A DNA stretch of 64,000 nucleotides from Macrostomum hystrix (taxonomy: Eukaryota; Platyhelminthes; Macrostomidae): positions 26,006,001-26,070,000 of the forward strand of contig CATNEN010000001.1 in NCBI GenBank assembly GCA_950097015.1, read 5' to 3'. This document shows positions 25,687 through 37,623 of this stretch, piece after piece. Within the stretch, counting starts at the first letter, position 1. Each line of letters begins with the position of its first letter. The position numbers and the translations under genes are program-made. The notes beneath the pieces are model-generated. The model did not search any database. It was not told the origin of the DNA and saw only the letters and a program-made list of their open reading frames with translations.

Positions 25687-27785
25687 TTCAGAGTGAATGT
25701 TGACACAGGAGAGTGAGTGATGACACAGGAGAGTGAGTGATGACACAGGAGAGTGAGTGATGACACAGGAGAGTGAGTGATGATGCAGGACAGTGAGTGA
25801 TGACACAGGAGAGTGAGTGATGACACAGGAGAGTGAGTGATAATACAGGAGAGTGAGTGATGACACAGGAGAGTGAGTGATGACACAGGAGAGTGAGTGA
25901 TGACACAGGAGAGTGAGTGATGACACAGGAGAGTGAGTGATGAGACAGGAGAGTGAGTGATGACACAGGAGAGTGAGTGATGACACAGGAGAGTGAGTGA
26001 TGAGACAGGAGAGTGAGTGATGACACAGGAGAGTGAGTGATGACACAGGAGAGTGAGTGATGATGCAGGACAGTGAGTGATGACACAGGAGAGTGAGTGA
26101 TGACACAGGAGAGTGAGTGATAATACAGGAGAGTGAGTGATGACACAGGAGAGTGAGTGATGACACAGGAGAGTGAGTGATGATACAGGAGAGTGAGTGA
26201 TGACACAGGAGAGTGAGTCATGACACAGGAGAGTGAGTGATGACACAGGAGAGTGAGTGATGACACAGGAGAGTGAGTGATGACACAGGAGAGTGAGTGA
26301 TGACACAGGAGAGTGAGTGATGATGCAGGACAGTGAGTGATGACACAGGAGAGTGAGTGATGACACAGGAGAGTGAGTGATGATACAGGAGAGTGAGTGA
26401 TGACACAGGAGAGTGAGTGATGACACAGGAGAGTGAGTGATGACACAGGAGAGTGAGTGATGAGACAGGAGAGTGAGTGATGACACAGGAGAGTGAGTGA
26501 TGATGCAGGACAGTGAGTGATGACACAGGAGAGTGAGTGATGACACAGGAGAGTGAGTGATGATACAGGAGAGTGAGTGATGACACAGGAGAGTGAGTGA
26601 TGACACAGGAGAGTTAGTGATGACACAGGAGAGTGAGTGATGAGACAGGAGAGTGAGTGATGACACAGGAGAGTGAGTGATGACACAGGAGAGTGAGTGA
26701 TGACACAGGAGAGTGAGTGATGATGCAGGACAGTGAGTGATGACACAGGAGAGTGAGTGATGACACAGGAGAGTGAGTGATAATACAGGAGAGTGAGTGA
26801 TGACACAGGAGAGTGAGTGATGACACAGGAGAGTGAGTGATGATACAGGAGAGTGAGTGATGACACAGGAGAGTGAGTCATGACACAGGAGAGTGAGTGA
26901 TGACACAGGAGAGTGAGTGATGACACAGGAGAGTGAGTGATGACACAGGAGAGTGAGTGATGACACAGGAGAGTGAGTGATGATGCAGGACAGTGAGTGA
27001 TGACACAGGAGAGTGAGTGATGATACAGGAGAGTGAGTGATGACACAGGAGAGTGAGTGATGACACAGGAGAGTGAGTGATGACACAGGAGAGTGAGTGA
27101 TGAGACAGGAGAGTGAGTGATGACACAGGAGAGTGAGTGATGATGCAGGACAGTGAGTGATGACACAGGAGAGTGAGTGATGACACAGGAGAGTGAGTGA
27201 TGATACAGGAGAGTGAGTGATGACACAGGAGAGTGAGTGATGACACAGGAGAGTTAGTGATGACACAGGAGAGTGAGTGATGAGACAGGAGAGTGAGTGA
27301 TGACACAGGAGAGTGAGTGATGATACAGGAGAGTGAGTGATGATACAGGAGAGTGAGTGATGATACAGGAGAGTGAGTGATGACACAGGAGAGTGAGTGA
27401 TGATGCAGGACAGTGAGTGATGACACAGGAGAGTGAGTGATGATGCAGGACAGTGAGTGATGACACAGGAGAGTGAGTGATGACACAGGAGAGTGAGTGA
27501 TGACACAGGAGAGTGAGTGATGACACAGGAGAGTGAGTGATGACACAGGAGAGTGAGTGATGACACAGGAGAGTGAGTGATGACACAGGAGAGTGAGTGA
27601 TGATACAGGAGAGTGAGTGATGACACAGGAGAGTGAGTGATGACACAGGAGAGTGAGTGATGAGACAGGAGAGTGAGTGATGACACAGGAGAGTGAGTGA
27701 TGACACAGGAGAGTGAGTGATGACACAGGAGAGTGAGTGATGACACAGGAGAGTGAGTGATGACACAGGAGAGTGAGTGATGGGA
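25687..27785. repeat. Minisatellite, 20-bp unit, about 105 copies, with a 660-bp duplication
   Basis: Units of TGACACAGGAGAGTGAGTGA in perfect 20-bp phase. Markers: TAATACAGGA at 25,841, 26,121 and 26,781; TGATGCAGGACAG at 25,781, 26,061 and 26,721; GAGTGAGTCA at 26,211 and 26,871. The spacings of 280 and 660 bp show nested block duplications. A 710-codon minus-strand frame (HSLSC, ITHSPVSSLTLL pattern) results from the absence of stops in the unit. It has no signal, domain or exon structure. Confidence 0.97.
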
Positions 27786-28454
27786 CAGATGAATGATGAT
27801 TTTCCGCATTGACCCTAGTGAATCGGAAGTGTAATCAGGAAGTCGGCAGATAAGAATATATCAAACGGAAAGCAGACAAATGACTGCAAACAGCAAACAG
27901 ACAATTAGGTGTCCAGCAGTTTATGTGAGCATGCCTATAGCTGTTGAAAAAATCCGTGCCTGTACTGCAAGGCCAAACAGTAGCACCGGAAATTGCGGCT
28001 TGTAAATAGAACAATTTCCCACAAAGCGATTTAAGCTTAAAATGTCTTTTTTTGTCACAGAATGTTTTTGGCACGGCATAGATTGATCACTTTGCTGAAG
28101 CCATTTTTATGATTAATTGCACTAGAATCTGTTCTCAAAAGATAAATTATTAATGAGGCTAATATTGAAAAAAACAGGAACCAACGCCCTCTATGACTAG
28201 TCATCGCGTTAACTTCCGTTTGCTATCGAAGCATGTGAAATGCAACAACACACTGAAACCAGCGAAATTTAGTTTTTTATAAAGACATTTCACTCTTTAA
28301 GATACTACTTAAAAGTATGTTAATGACTATGAATAGATGCTTGCAACTAGATATAAGCTAGCCGAAAAAATGTTATACTACTGTCAGCAGTGCTTAAAAA
28401 CAACAAAACTTGGTGAGCTACCTGTCAAGCCTCATTTAGCGAATAACTTAAACC
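27786..28454. other. Unique spacer, no gene seen
   Basis: Single-copy DNA with no supported feature. Confidence 0.45.
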
Positions 28455-30245
28455 TCAATAAGCCACTCTCTTGGTCCTACTTCAGCCACTCTCTCGGTCC
28501 TACTTCAGCCACTCACTCAGTCCTCACTCAGCCACTCTCTCAGTGACTCAGTCCTCATTCAGCCACTCTCTAAGTCCTCACTCAGCCATTCCATCAGTCC
28601 ATATTCAGCTTCTCTCTCAGTCTTCATTCAGCCACTCTCCAAGTCCTCATTCAGCCACTCTTTCAGTGACACAGTCTTCATTCAGCCACTCTCCCAGTCC
28701 TCATTCAGCCACTCTTTCAGTGACACAGTCCTCATTCAGCAACTCTTTCAGTGACACAGTCCTCATTCAGCAACTCTTTCAGTGACACAGTCCTCATTCA
28801 GCCACTCTCCCAGTCCTCATTCAGCCACTCTTTCAGTGATACAGTCCTCATTCAGCCACTCTCCCAGTCCTCATTCAGCCACTCTTTCAGTGACACAGTC
28901 CTCATTCAGCCACTCTCCCAGTCATCATTCAGCCACTCTCCCAGTCCTCATTCAGCCACTCTTTCAGTGACACAGTCCTCATTCAGCAACTCTTTCAGTG
29001 ACACAGTCCTCATTCAGCAACTCTTTCAGTGACACAGTCCTCATTCAGCAACTCTTTCAGTGACACAGTCCTCATTCAGCAACTCTTTCAGTGACACAGT
29101 CCTCATTCAGCAACTCTTTCAGTGACACAGTCCTCATTCAGCCACTCTCTCAGTGACACAGTCCTCATTCAGCCACTCACTCAGTGACACAGTCCTCATT
29201 CAGCCACTCACTCAGTGACACAGTCCTCATTCAGCCACTCTCTCAGTGACACAGTCCTCATTCAGCCACTCTTTCAGTGACACAGTCCTCATTCAGCCAC
29301 TCACTCAGTGACACAGTCCTCATTCAGCCACTCACTCAGTGACACAGTCCTCATTCAGCCACTCACTCAGTGACACAGTCCTCATTCAGCCACTCTCTCA
29401 GTGACACAGTCCTCATTCAGCCACTCACTCAGTGACACAGTCCTCATTCAGCCACTCTCTCAGTGACACAGTCCTCATTCAGCCACTCACTCAGTGACAC
29501 AGTCCTCATTCAGCCACTCACTCAGTGACTCAGTCCTCATTCAGCCACTCTCTAAGTCCTCACTCAGCCACTCTTTCAGTGACACAGTCCTCATTCAGCC
29601 ACTCACTCAGTGACTCAGTCCTCATTCAGCCACTCTCTAAGTCCTCACTCAGCCACTCTTTCAGTGACACAGTCCTCATTCAGCAACTCTCTCAGTCCTC
29701 ATTCAGCCACTCTCTCAGTCCTCATTCAGCCACTCTCCCAGTCCTCATTCAGCCATTTCATCAGTCCATATTCAGCTTCTCTCTCAGTCTTCATTCAGCC
29801 ACTCTCCCAGTCCTCATTCAGCCATTCCATCAGTCTATATTCAGCTTCTCTCTCAGTCTTCATTCAGCCACTCTCCCAGTCCTCATTCAGCCATTCCATC
29901 AGTCCATATTCAGCTTCTCTCTCATTCTTCATTCAGCCACTCTCCCAGTCCTCATTCAGCCATTCCATCAGTCCATATTCAGCTTCTCTCTCAGTCTTCA
30001 TTCAGCCACTCTCCCAGTCCTCATTCAGCCATTCCATCAGTCCATATTCAGCTTCTCTCTCAGTCTTCATTCAGCCACTCTCTCAGTCCTCACTAAGCTA
30101 CTCTTTCAGTGACACAGTCCTCATTCAGCAATTCTCTCAGTCCTAATTCAGCAGCTCACACAGTCCTCATTCAGCAATTCCATCAGTCCTCATTCAGCCA
30201 TTCCATCAGTCCTCATTCAGCTCCTCTCTTAGTCCTTATTCAGCC
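28455..30245. repeat. Minisatellite with 31-bp and 23-bp units
   Basis: Units share CATTCAGCCACTCTYYCAGT. The 31-bp type adds GACACAGTCCT, the 23-bp type only CCT. At about 29,750-30,070 a compound unit with CAGTCCATATTCAGCTTCTC is repeated five times. Long plus-strand frames (up to 195 codons) are by-products. Confidence 0.95.
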
Positions 30246-33200
30246 AATTAAGGCTGAATGAATATTGCAAAAATATGGGCTTGTAGTAGTTTTTTTCATT
30301 CCATAGAAGTTACATTAGTTGCAATTTGAATACTGCCAATATAAATATTTTGAAAAATGTTTTCTGAGTTCAAACATGGAAATAGTCCTCTGATAAGGCA
30401 ATCAAAAATAAGAACACACTATCTATGCAATGACCAAGTTAGCAAAAGCTATTTACATTTATGGACATTGATTACAAACAATACATGCTAAGCAAGGTCT
30501 CACTACAAGGATTAATAAAATACTATAGAAAAGTATATTTAAAAGTATATAGTCTACCTTTTTCATTAATTATAAAAAATACCACTTCATAATTTAGTTT
30601 TTTTATTCTATTCTTTGGATTAGTTGGTTTATTAAATAGATAAAGAGAAAAGTAAAAACTTTTCTTCCTTATTTTCCTGAAAATGTTTCTAATAATAAAA
30701 AATAAAATATGAAACCAATATAAATATACACCAAATTTATACTGAAAGAAGCTGTATTAAATTTATTTCTATAAAAGCTTTAGAAATAAAATGCCTAGAT
30801 ATATATTTCTTTTTAGAATAGTGAATTCAAACAGGGTAAAAAACAAAACCCTAAATTTCTACTAAATTATTCATCATAAAAAATCTAGTTTGTAGCAATA
30901 GTGATAGAAACAAGTCACATTGGGAATCTACCAAGCGGCCTTCTCTTGTATTTATTAGTCCGACACTTATATTTCCATACCAAAGTTAAAAATAAAATTT
31001 TCACAGTTGGTACCTTCGACCGTCACACTTCGACCATCACAAGAGAAAAGTGTCAAAAAAAAATTTCTGCTTGTTTGTATGTGTTTAATATTATATATTA
31101 CTAAGAATGGCTAATTTCCAGTTTGTGTGTTGATTTTTATGGCTCTAAGATCACAAAGACCGAAGAAAACACTAAAAAACAATTCACTCCCCTTTACCTT
31201 TGAGTTCTTCAACTTCGACCGTCACATGCACAATAAGCTAAATTAATTGAGAATCAAAAACTTCTGTGTCACAAGTTAAACAAGTTCAAAAGATCTAGTT
31301 GGTTATTATTTTTTTTGATGAAAAAAAGGCTGCAAAACCCCTTTTTCAGATATTTTTTTGTAAAATTAATGTACCAACCTTCGACCGTCACACTCGTGGA
31401 AATAGCCCTTTAAAATATTTTTAAATATTGTATAAACAGCATTTGATCTTATACAACGCCTCAAAACTGATAAGTATAGGAACTGCAGTTTCATTAAATT
31501 AAACATATTATATTATATTATATTATAAATAAATAAAATTATAATTATAGATATTATATTATATTATATTATATTAATATTATATAAACATTTTATATAA
31601 TATTTACATTTAACAAATAAGTAGGTACTACACTCTTAAACAGTAGGACTACTAAGCCATTTAGCTGCCCATTTTATACCAAGGCCAAGGCCAAGGGGTT
31701 TAAAATCATCTTATATATTTTTGGCAGTGCCTGAATGCTAACAGTGTTTGGTGGTAACTAACTGGTAGACAGACTAGCCAATGGTGTACTGTGGTTGAGG
31801 TTTACCTAATATTTTGGCTTGAGCAGTGAATTTGGGGAAATTTGCATCAGGATGTTGATAATAGCTTATTTTCACCAGTTGTTACACCTAAAGGTCCAGC
31901 AAATCTAACTAGATATAGGTAGGTAGTGACCACCAAAGTTGGAGATAATGCAGCATATTTGGGTGACATGCTGATAAATTTTGAAGGCCTGGCAAGGGCC
32001 ACACTGAACTGCAGTGCTAATTAATTCATAGGGGTGCATCAAATACACTGGTCAGCTGGAACCATTTAATATCTTGACAGTCCCAGTCTAAAGAGCTCGG
32101 ACTTCATTATTGTTTCAGAAGATGTGCAACAAAAGTTGGCCTGTGTTCTTGAGTTTCATGTCCATTCAGGTGCAGCACAAAATATTGTCAGGGGGGAATT
32201 CTCCCTCTTGGAATTGGAAGTTATACTGTTATTTTCTATGAACAATTTCAATTTCTACATTTTAAGTGTATACAGAATAAATAGCTCTGTTGTTACTAAA
32301 TTTCACTGAACACAAAAGTTCGATACATGCGTTCACTCAGCTACAACAAACATTTTCCTGCAATTTTTACTGTTATAAGTTAAGTAGCTACACAAATAGT
32401 TAACAAACATTGCACTTTCATAAGTTAAGCTTTCCATGGACATGGACATGGCGCATCGAATTTAAAAGAGATCAGAAAAAATCTGTTTAAACGAACGCGA
32501 AAGACTTTCACTAAAGAAAGACAACCTGAAAAGAAATCAAGGATTTAAAAATTATCGAAGCATTCAGGTCTCATACCATTAGCTAAGAAACTTTTCCAGA
32601 TATTTTCGTCGAAATGCATTATGTTTAAAATTTCTTGTTTTGACCTTGAAATTTAAATTTCTGAAGCTTTTGTACAGGATAACAAAAAAAAGTTTAAGAA
32701 CTTTTTAAAAAAGTTTTTTTAAGTACAAATTCACGGCAAAGTCGGTATATATTCTTCTTACTACATGGGCTTTATTTATTTATTTATATTTTTTTAATGA
32801 CATTGTACTTGTTATCGTGGTTAGTTATTTTCAACCGGTTTTGCAGTATAGTAAAAAACGGATTCAAGCGCTTTACTTTAAATGCTTCAATCAGCCACAC
32901 TTAGTTTTTACTTTATACGGCTGTCTTCATCTTTCCTGTCTCGGCAAATAATAAAATCGCACTTTTAACCACTGGTTCATGCGTAGAATTTCCTTCCGTA
33001 AGTTCAAAAAAAGAATAAGAAATGAAATCAATATTTAAATATTTTATTTAGTTATATCTTTTAACGGGAAAGCTATTAAATTAAGGGAATTTAAATTCAG
33101 CGGACTTCACACCGGGGCCAAAACTAATGAGGACTATACGAGGATCATATTATAACGGTCCATGCCAGTTTTAATTAGCTATAATTAATTTAACTCTTAG

Positions 33201-33881
33201 TTAAAGCAAAGATAGTAGAGCGAAATTAAGTTTAGTATTATAGCTCTTTCAGGTAAGCGTTAATGAGACTGACACAGGCTGAAAAAGTAATAGTTTTCAT
33301 TAACTGGCCAAATCCCATGTCCTACTCTGCGCACGATCGTCTAATTATTATAGATCGCTAATAATGTAATAGTAATATTAATTTAATTATTATTATTTTA
33401 TTGCTTGCCAGCGCCCACAACGCTGCAAAGCAGCTCGGGGCAGACGCCTATTGTGGCCCCAGAACTATGCCACACTACCCACACTACCTACCTACACTAT
33501 AACCACACTCGTGTACATGACACGAGTACACGAGTACACAAGTCAAGCCACATTAGCCACAGCACGAGTCAAGCCGCAGTTACCAACACTGCTACACTTA
33601 CCCAACACTACCCACACTACCAATTTCTTTAGTGAAGTGATTGAGAATATTGAGAACATTGAGAACTTTTTTATTGAGAACAAGTTTACCTACAGGCTGT
33701 TGGTAGACTGAAACTGCGTATGCAAAAGTTACACAGAATGGCTTAACAAGCTCCCCGTGTTCTGGCCCTATCTATCTCTTGAATAGATATAGCGCTTTTT
33801 TCATAGTTAGTTTTTATTAAAGGCATTGTCAATAGCGATTTTAATTATTTAGCATAGCACCTCACCGCTGAAGATAGTTAT

Positions 33882-33918
<37 letters not shown>

Positions 33919-34660
33919 CAGCCCAAATGGAAAACATCTGATAGTGAGCTGCCTTTACTCACTGCCTGTCCCGAAACTCATTAAATTATCGCTGGATTAG
34001 TCTAGCTTTAAAGAGTAGTGTTTCGATTATTTTGCATGGCATGAAGTCGTGCCCCTTATGCCAAATTTCCAAATTTGAAATAGCTCGTAACCCTCATTCT
34101 GAGACCGGTCACAGTCACTATATGGCAATTGGACGAAAAACAGCATCACCTTCTTCAGTTGCGAAGTTGCATGGTCGGTGCAAGCTCCATCACATTGTAT
34201 ATTTGCATACATTTGTAGCCAGACATCGAGAAAAACTATTCAATAAGTAATGTAACAAAAATATATATGAGGATAAAAGGCCAGGGCTTTAAACTTACGA
34301 GCGTAGAATACATAAAGTACTGTCAGACCTATGAAGGAAAAGTTTCATAGAAAGAAATATACTACATGTTTCTACCAACAGAAGACAAACCAAACAACTA
34401 AATGACACACAACAACAAAGGAAATCTTTAGCAAACTACAGAATAAAGTTGTAAATAATAAAACAACTGTTACCGCGAGGATAAAAACATTATCGATTGT
34501 ATAAGTAGCAATCCAGTAACACTTTTCATGCTCGAAAAATTCTTTTAAAAACGTTGAAATTGCGCCTTTTGTACCACTCTTAAACTCGAAGTCAGGGAGA
34601 ATAGCTGCGCATCGTACGGAGGGCAGCAGGGTTAGTCCAGCCAGTGAAAGCAAAAAGCAA
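30246..34660. other. AT-rich unique region with microsatellites
   Basis: No gene is supported in these 4.4 kb. The motif TTCGACCGTCACA occurs at about 31,015, 31,212 and 31,379, with a fourth variant (TTCGACCATCACA) beside the first. A (TATTA)n-type microsatellite is at about 31,508-31,580. A run of CAG triplets lies at 33,882-33,922. The stretch 33,460-33,620 is rich in CACACTAC and CACGAGTA repeats. Confidence 0.5.
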
Positions 34661-34666
34661 ATTCTG

Positions 34667-35611
34667 TTAGCCGAACAGAAAATAATTTCTACCAGAAGAG
34701 TTGCTCAAGTTGGCAGGCGGGTAGACAAACTTGAGCAGGTGGCACAGCTGCTGCTGGCCTGAGAAGATCACCGCTATGCAGTTTGGAGTCATCGCACTGC
34801 ACTGAGCCAGGCACTCCATTTTGCTCCCAGTGACGAACATCCAGGAGGCAGGCTCGGAGGACTGCACTGTCTGGCTGGGCATCGGCAACTGCTGCACGAA
34901 GTTCTTTTCTAAGAAATTAGTGAGATCAAGCAGGGTTCAAGTAGTTAGCTGTCACATAGTTATGACCACGTTTCCCCCCCTAGGGAAATACCACGAGGGG
35001 TATTTCAAATACTCATTCGTATTTCATAGTATTTCAAATACTATTCGGTTAGTGGGAAAAAATTTGTCCCGAGTTCAAGATTTTCACGCGATTGGTTGAA
35101 TATTTTTTGAGATATTTAACCAGAGATCCAGTAGAAATAAAAATGAGGGTATTTGAAATACCCCACCGTGGTGTTTCTACTGAAAATAGATGAGACCGGT
35201 ATAAAATGTTTGCTCAAACTCACTGGGGTAGGTCAAGGCGAACACAGAGTTCCGCCAGCCGCCTCCGCAGTTCTGAGCCGAGTTTCCCTTGCACAGCATA
35301 CTGCAGTCAGTCTCGGCTGCTGACCCAAACGAACCGTAGGTGTTGCTGCATGTGCAGTAAGTTGCATACTGTAAAGCAAAATACTGGAAGCCACCCAGTG
35401 AGCAGACGCCGCTGCAGTACTCTCTGGACTGGCTGTTGCTTATGACAACGCCTTGTGCGTTGACGTTGACCAGGCCGATGCTGCTGACTCCCTTCAGCCC
35501 GCTCAGGTCTCTAGTAGCCGCGTCAAGGAAGCAGCCGAGATAGGAAAACTGCACCGATGGCAAAGCAAAGGCTGCAGCCAGTGAGGATAGAACAAGCGGG
35601 AGCGAGATCAT
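34667..35611 (-). CDS. Secreted WSC + PAN-like protein, two exons (WSC gene 1)
   Basis: Spliced CDS: exon 1 35611-35224, exon 2 34908-34667, giving 209 residues. The start is the ATG at 35611, which opens a clean signal peptide (MISLPLVLSSLAAAFA). The WSC domain (about residues 22-125) has all eight expected cysteines (GCF, YCSGVC, TYCTC, DCSMLC, NCGGGWRNS). Exon 2 encodes a PAN/apple-like segment with CLAQCSAMTPNC and QQQLCHLL. The intron (34909-35223) starts GTGAGT, ends TTCTTAG and is phase 1; its position matches the three paralogues. WSC domains are known as carbohydrate-binding modules, so a secreted glycan-binding role is an inference. The 315-bp intron is much longer than the paralogues' 81 bp because of an inserted palindromic element. 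Confidence 0.85.
34983..35180. mobile_element. Small palindromic MITE inside WSC gene 1 intron
   Basis: Imperfect inverted arms of about 30 bp. Left arm: ATACCACGAGGGGTATTTCA and on to AATACTC. Right arm on the other strand: ACACCACGGTGGGGTATTTC and on to AAATACCC. No target-site duplication was identified with certainty. Its length roughly accounts for the extra intron size relative to the three paralogues. Confidence 0.65.
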
Positions 35612-35654
35612 TGTCGATTGGAGAGCTGAGGCTCGCAGTTTGGATAAGATCCAT

Positions 35655-35706
35655 CTGTTATTTAGCTGCAATTTGCAGTTTTGCAGTTTGGCCGCTATTG
35701 GCCAAT
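35655..35706 (-). promoter_or_regulatory. Candidate core promoter of WSC gene 1
   Basis: Reading on the minus strand, the palindrome ATTGGCCAAT (35697-35706) supplies a CCAAT box. CTAAATAAC (about 35657-35665), a TATA-like element, lies some 35 bp downstream, and the ATG follows about 46 bp further on. Spacing is that of a classic RNA polymerase II promoter. Confidence 0.45.
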
Positions 35707-35944
35707 CAGATGAATCGTTTTGAAACTGTTGCGTACAGTATTAACAAAAGTATTTCATCCCATTTTATAAACGGCAAGTTTAGAACCAAAACAGAAGCAG
35801 TTTGGTTGGTCATTGTCCTTGGTCTTGATAGTTATACCCAGTCTTGCTATAGGCTTTTAATGACCAATAAATGTCACGGAAAAAAACTAAATCAAACTGA
35901 ACCTGGATGTCTACTGGCAATTTTTCTGTAAACCGTTATGCGCA

Positions 35945-36195
35945 ACGGGTGGGTGGTTGGGTGACAGTGAGAGTGGATGGGTGACAGTGAGGGTGGGTGA
36001 CAGTGAGGGTGGGTGACAGTGAGGGTGGATGGGTGACAGTGAGGGTGGTTGGGTGACAGTGAGGGTGGGTGACAGTGAGAGTGGATGGGTGACAGTGAGG
36101 GTGGATGGGTGACAGTGAGGGTGGGTGACAGTGAGGGTGGGTGACAGTGAGGGTGGATGGGTGACAGTGAAGGTGGGTGGGTGACAGTGAGGGTG
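35945..36195. repeat. Minisatellite, 16-20 bp unit
   Basis: GGGTGGGTGACAGTGA and GGTGGATGGGTGACAGTGAG units mixed, about 14 copies. Confidence 0.93.
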
Positions 36196-36379
36196 AATGT
36201 GATCACATTGGCACAGCTGGCTGTATCGGATCGTATGTCAAAAAAGTACTACCCCATCTGAGCCGTGACCTTTTGCTAAAAGTAGCTTAGGTACAAATTA
36301 GCATTAGTTTCTTGCTCCATAGCCTATTAGTGTCTCAGTGCTTGATTATGAACGCATTTAAATCAATCCTGAATTTGAC

Positions 36380-36475
36380 CAAGGGGGTTTTCGTGATAAG
36401 GGAAACAACTCCTTCGATTACTAACAGTAGCATGCAAAGAATAGCTCCAGCAAAGCCTCATCTGATGAAATATTT
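36380..36475 (+). promoter_or_regulatory. Conserved upstream block of WSC gene 2
   Basis: This roughly 95-bp block matches 39,380-39,472 upstream of WSC pseudogene 3. The match includes CTAACAGTAGCATGCAAAGA and AAGCCTCATCTRATG. In the pseudogene the block lies immediately before the transcribed homology, while here about 350 bp separate them. ATGCAAA resembles a POU octamer half. Conservation may be due to recent duplication rather than function. Confidence 0.4.
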
Positions 36476-36800
36476 TAATGTTACTTTCTTGTATATTCTT
36501 TCCATGTTCGTGGCTATAATGATGTTTCCTAGTATGTCTGAATATGTCTAGCTGAAATGAGTATTCTTATTATTTAGATTTATAGTTCTTATCCAGGCCA
36601 ATTTTAGATGGCAAAAGAAGGGGGCGGGCGGACGGGCAAACCTCTTCGCTCAGCGCAAGAACTTAAATACCATTTTGACCAAAGGCTCCCATTCGACAGG
36701 AGTCTCTTAGCGAATACCAAAGTCTGAGTACTCTTTGATTTTTTACAAGCGCACATACAGGTGAATCGCATAGGTTAAATTGCAACACTTCACTGATAGA

Positions 36801-36808
36801 TAAATAAA
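36801..36808 (+). promoter_or_regulatory. TATA-like element of WSC gene 2
   Basis: TAAATAAA lies about 28 bp before GGTGGAACTGCTCAGCTG, where strong similarity to the 5' region of WSC pseudogene 3 begins. That start of homology is a plausible transcription start near 36,829. Confidence 0.45.
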
Positions 36809-36891
36809 GCCAGACTCCAAATAAACGGTGGAACTGCTCAGCTGCGCATTTGCTTTGCTCCGTGTCGCTGATCTACAAGGAATCCAGACTC

Positions 36892-37623
36892 ATGCAAGCC
36901 AAGTATCGTACTCTTCTGCTGACTGCAGTCTGCCTCTGCGCTCTTCTCGTCAGCGCGACTGTCAGAGAGGCTGAAGTCTCGTACATCGGCTGCTTCAAAG
37001 ACACCTCTGAGAGGGACATGGGTGATGGACTCTCTGCAGTCAGCAGTGTGGGTGTCATCAACATCTCCAGTGTCGCGTGGATCGATCGCACAGCGATGTC
37101 GGTTGACGTTTGCATCGGCCTCTGCTCACTAGGCGGATTCCCCTACATGGGGCTACAAAGCCGCCAGGCTTGCTACTGCAACAAAGACTACGGACGCTAT
37201 GGAGCTGCCCCTGAGACCCAATGCAACAACAACTGCCCGGGAAATCCGCGGCAGATCTGCGGAGGCGGCTGGCGGAACTCAGTATTTGCTCTGACCTACC
37301 CCAGTGAGTTGCCTCAGTGCCTCAGCTGTGAAAGCATCAAGCTCATTGAGAATATACAGACTGAGTCATTGACATTGTTTTCAGAGAAACACTTTTTCAT
37401 CTTGAGAGCTCGACCCACTGAGACAGTCGTTGCTGCGCAGCACACATTCTGGACTGTTTCCGGTGTGCAAAAAATGAAGTGCTTTGCTCAGTGCGAGGCC
37501 AAGGCTGCCGACTGTCAGGCTGTGATCTTCTCAGTCCAGCAGCAGCTGTGCCACCTGCTCAGGTTCGCGTACCCGCCTGCCAGTCTGAGCAGCTCAGCTG
37601 GAGACTACTACCTGCGTGGCTGA
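36892..37623 (+). CDS. Secreted WSC + PAN-like protein, two exons (WSC gene 2)
   Basis: Exon 1 36892-37303, exon 2 37385-37623, 216 residues after splicing. The ATG at 36892 opens a typical signal peptide (KYRTLLLTAVCLCALLVSA); upstream in-frame codons contain no better ATG. WSC domain at about residues 28-130 with eight cysteines (GCF, VCIGLC, ACYC, QCNNNC, QICGGGWRNS). The C-terminal PAN-like part has KCFAQCEAKAADC and QQQLCHLL and ends YYLRG. The intron is exactly 81 bp (GTGAGT...TTTTCAG), phase 1, and has no in-frame stop, so an unspliced message would also encode a protein 27 residues longer with an extra CLSC. The intron position is supported by WSC gene 1. This is the best intact copy in the cluster. 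Function beyond secretion and probable glycan binding is unknown. Confidence 0.88.
   Translation: MQAKYRTLLLTAVCLCALLVSATVREAEVSYIGCFKDTSERDMGDGLSAVSSVGVINISSVAWIDRTAMSVDVCIGLCSLGGFPYMGLQSRQACYCNKDYGRYGAAPETQCNNNCPGNPRQICGGGWRNSVFALTYPSELPQCLSCESIKLIENIQTESLTLFSEKHFFILRARPTETVVAAQHTFWTVSGVQKMKCFAQCEAKAADCQAVIFSVQQQLCHLLRFAYPPASLSSSAGDYYLRG

Noticed and set aside
25677-27809. 710-codon minus-strand open frame with a leucine/serine/histidine repeat
   Set aside because: It is a perfect 20-bp tandem array; every frame lacking a stop in the unit is open. There is no signal peptide, domain or unique flanking exon.
250-30245. CRISPR-like arrays
   Set aside because: The repeats are contiguous with no unique spacers, and the genome is eukaryotic with spliced genes.
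35892-36206. Pro/Ser/His-rich minus-strand frame
   Set aside because: It is translation of the GGGTGGGTGACAGTGA minisatellite.
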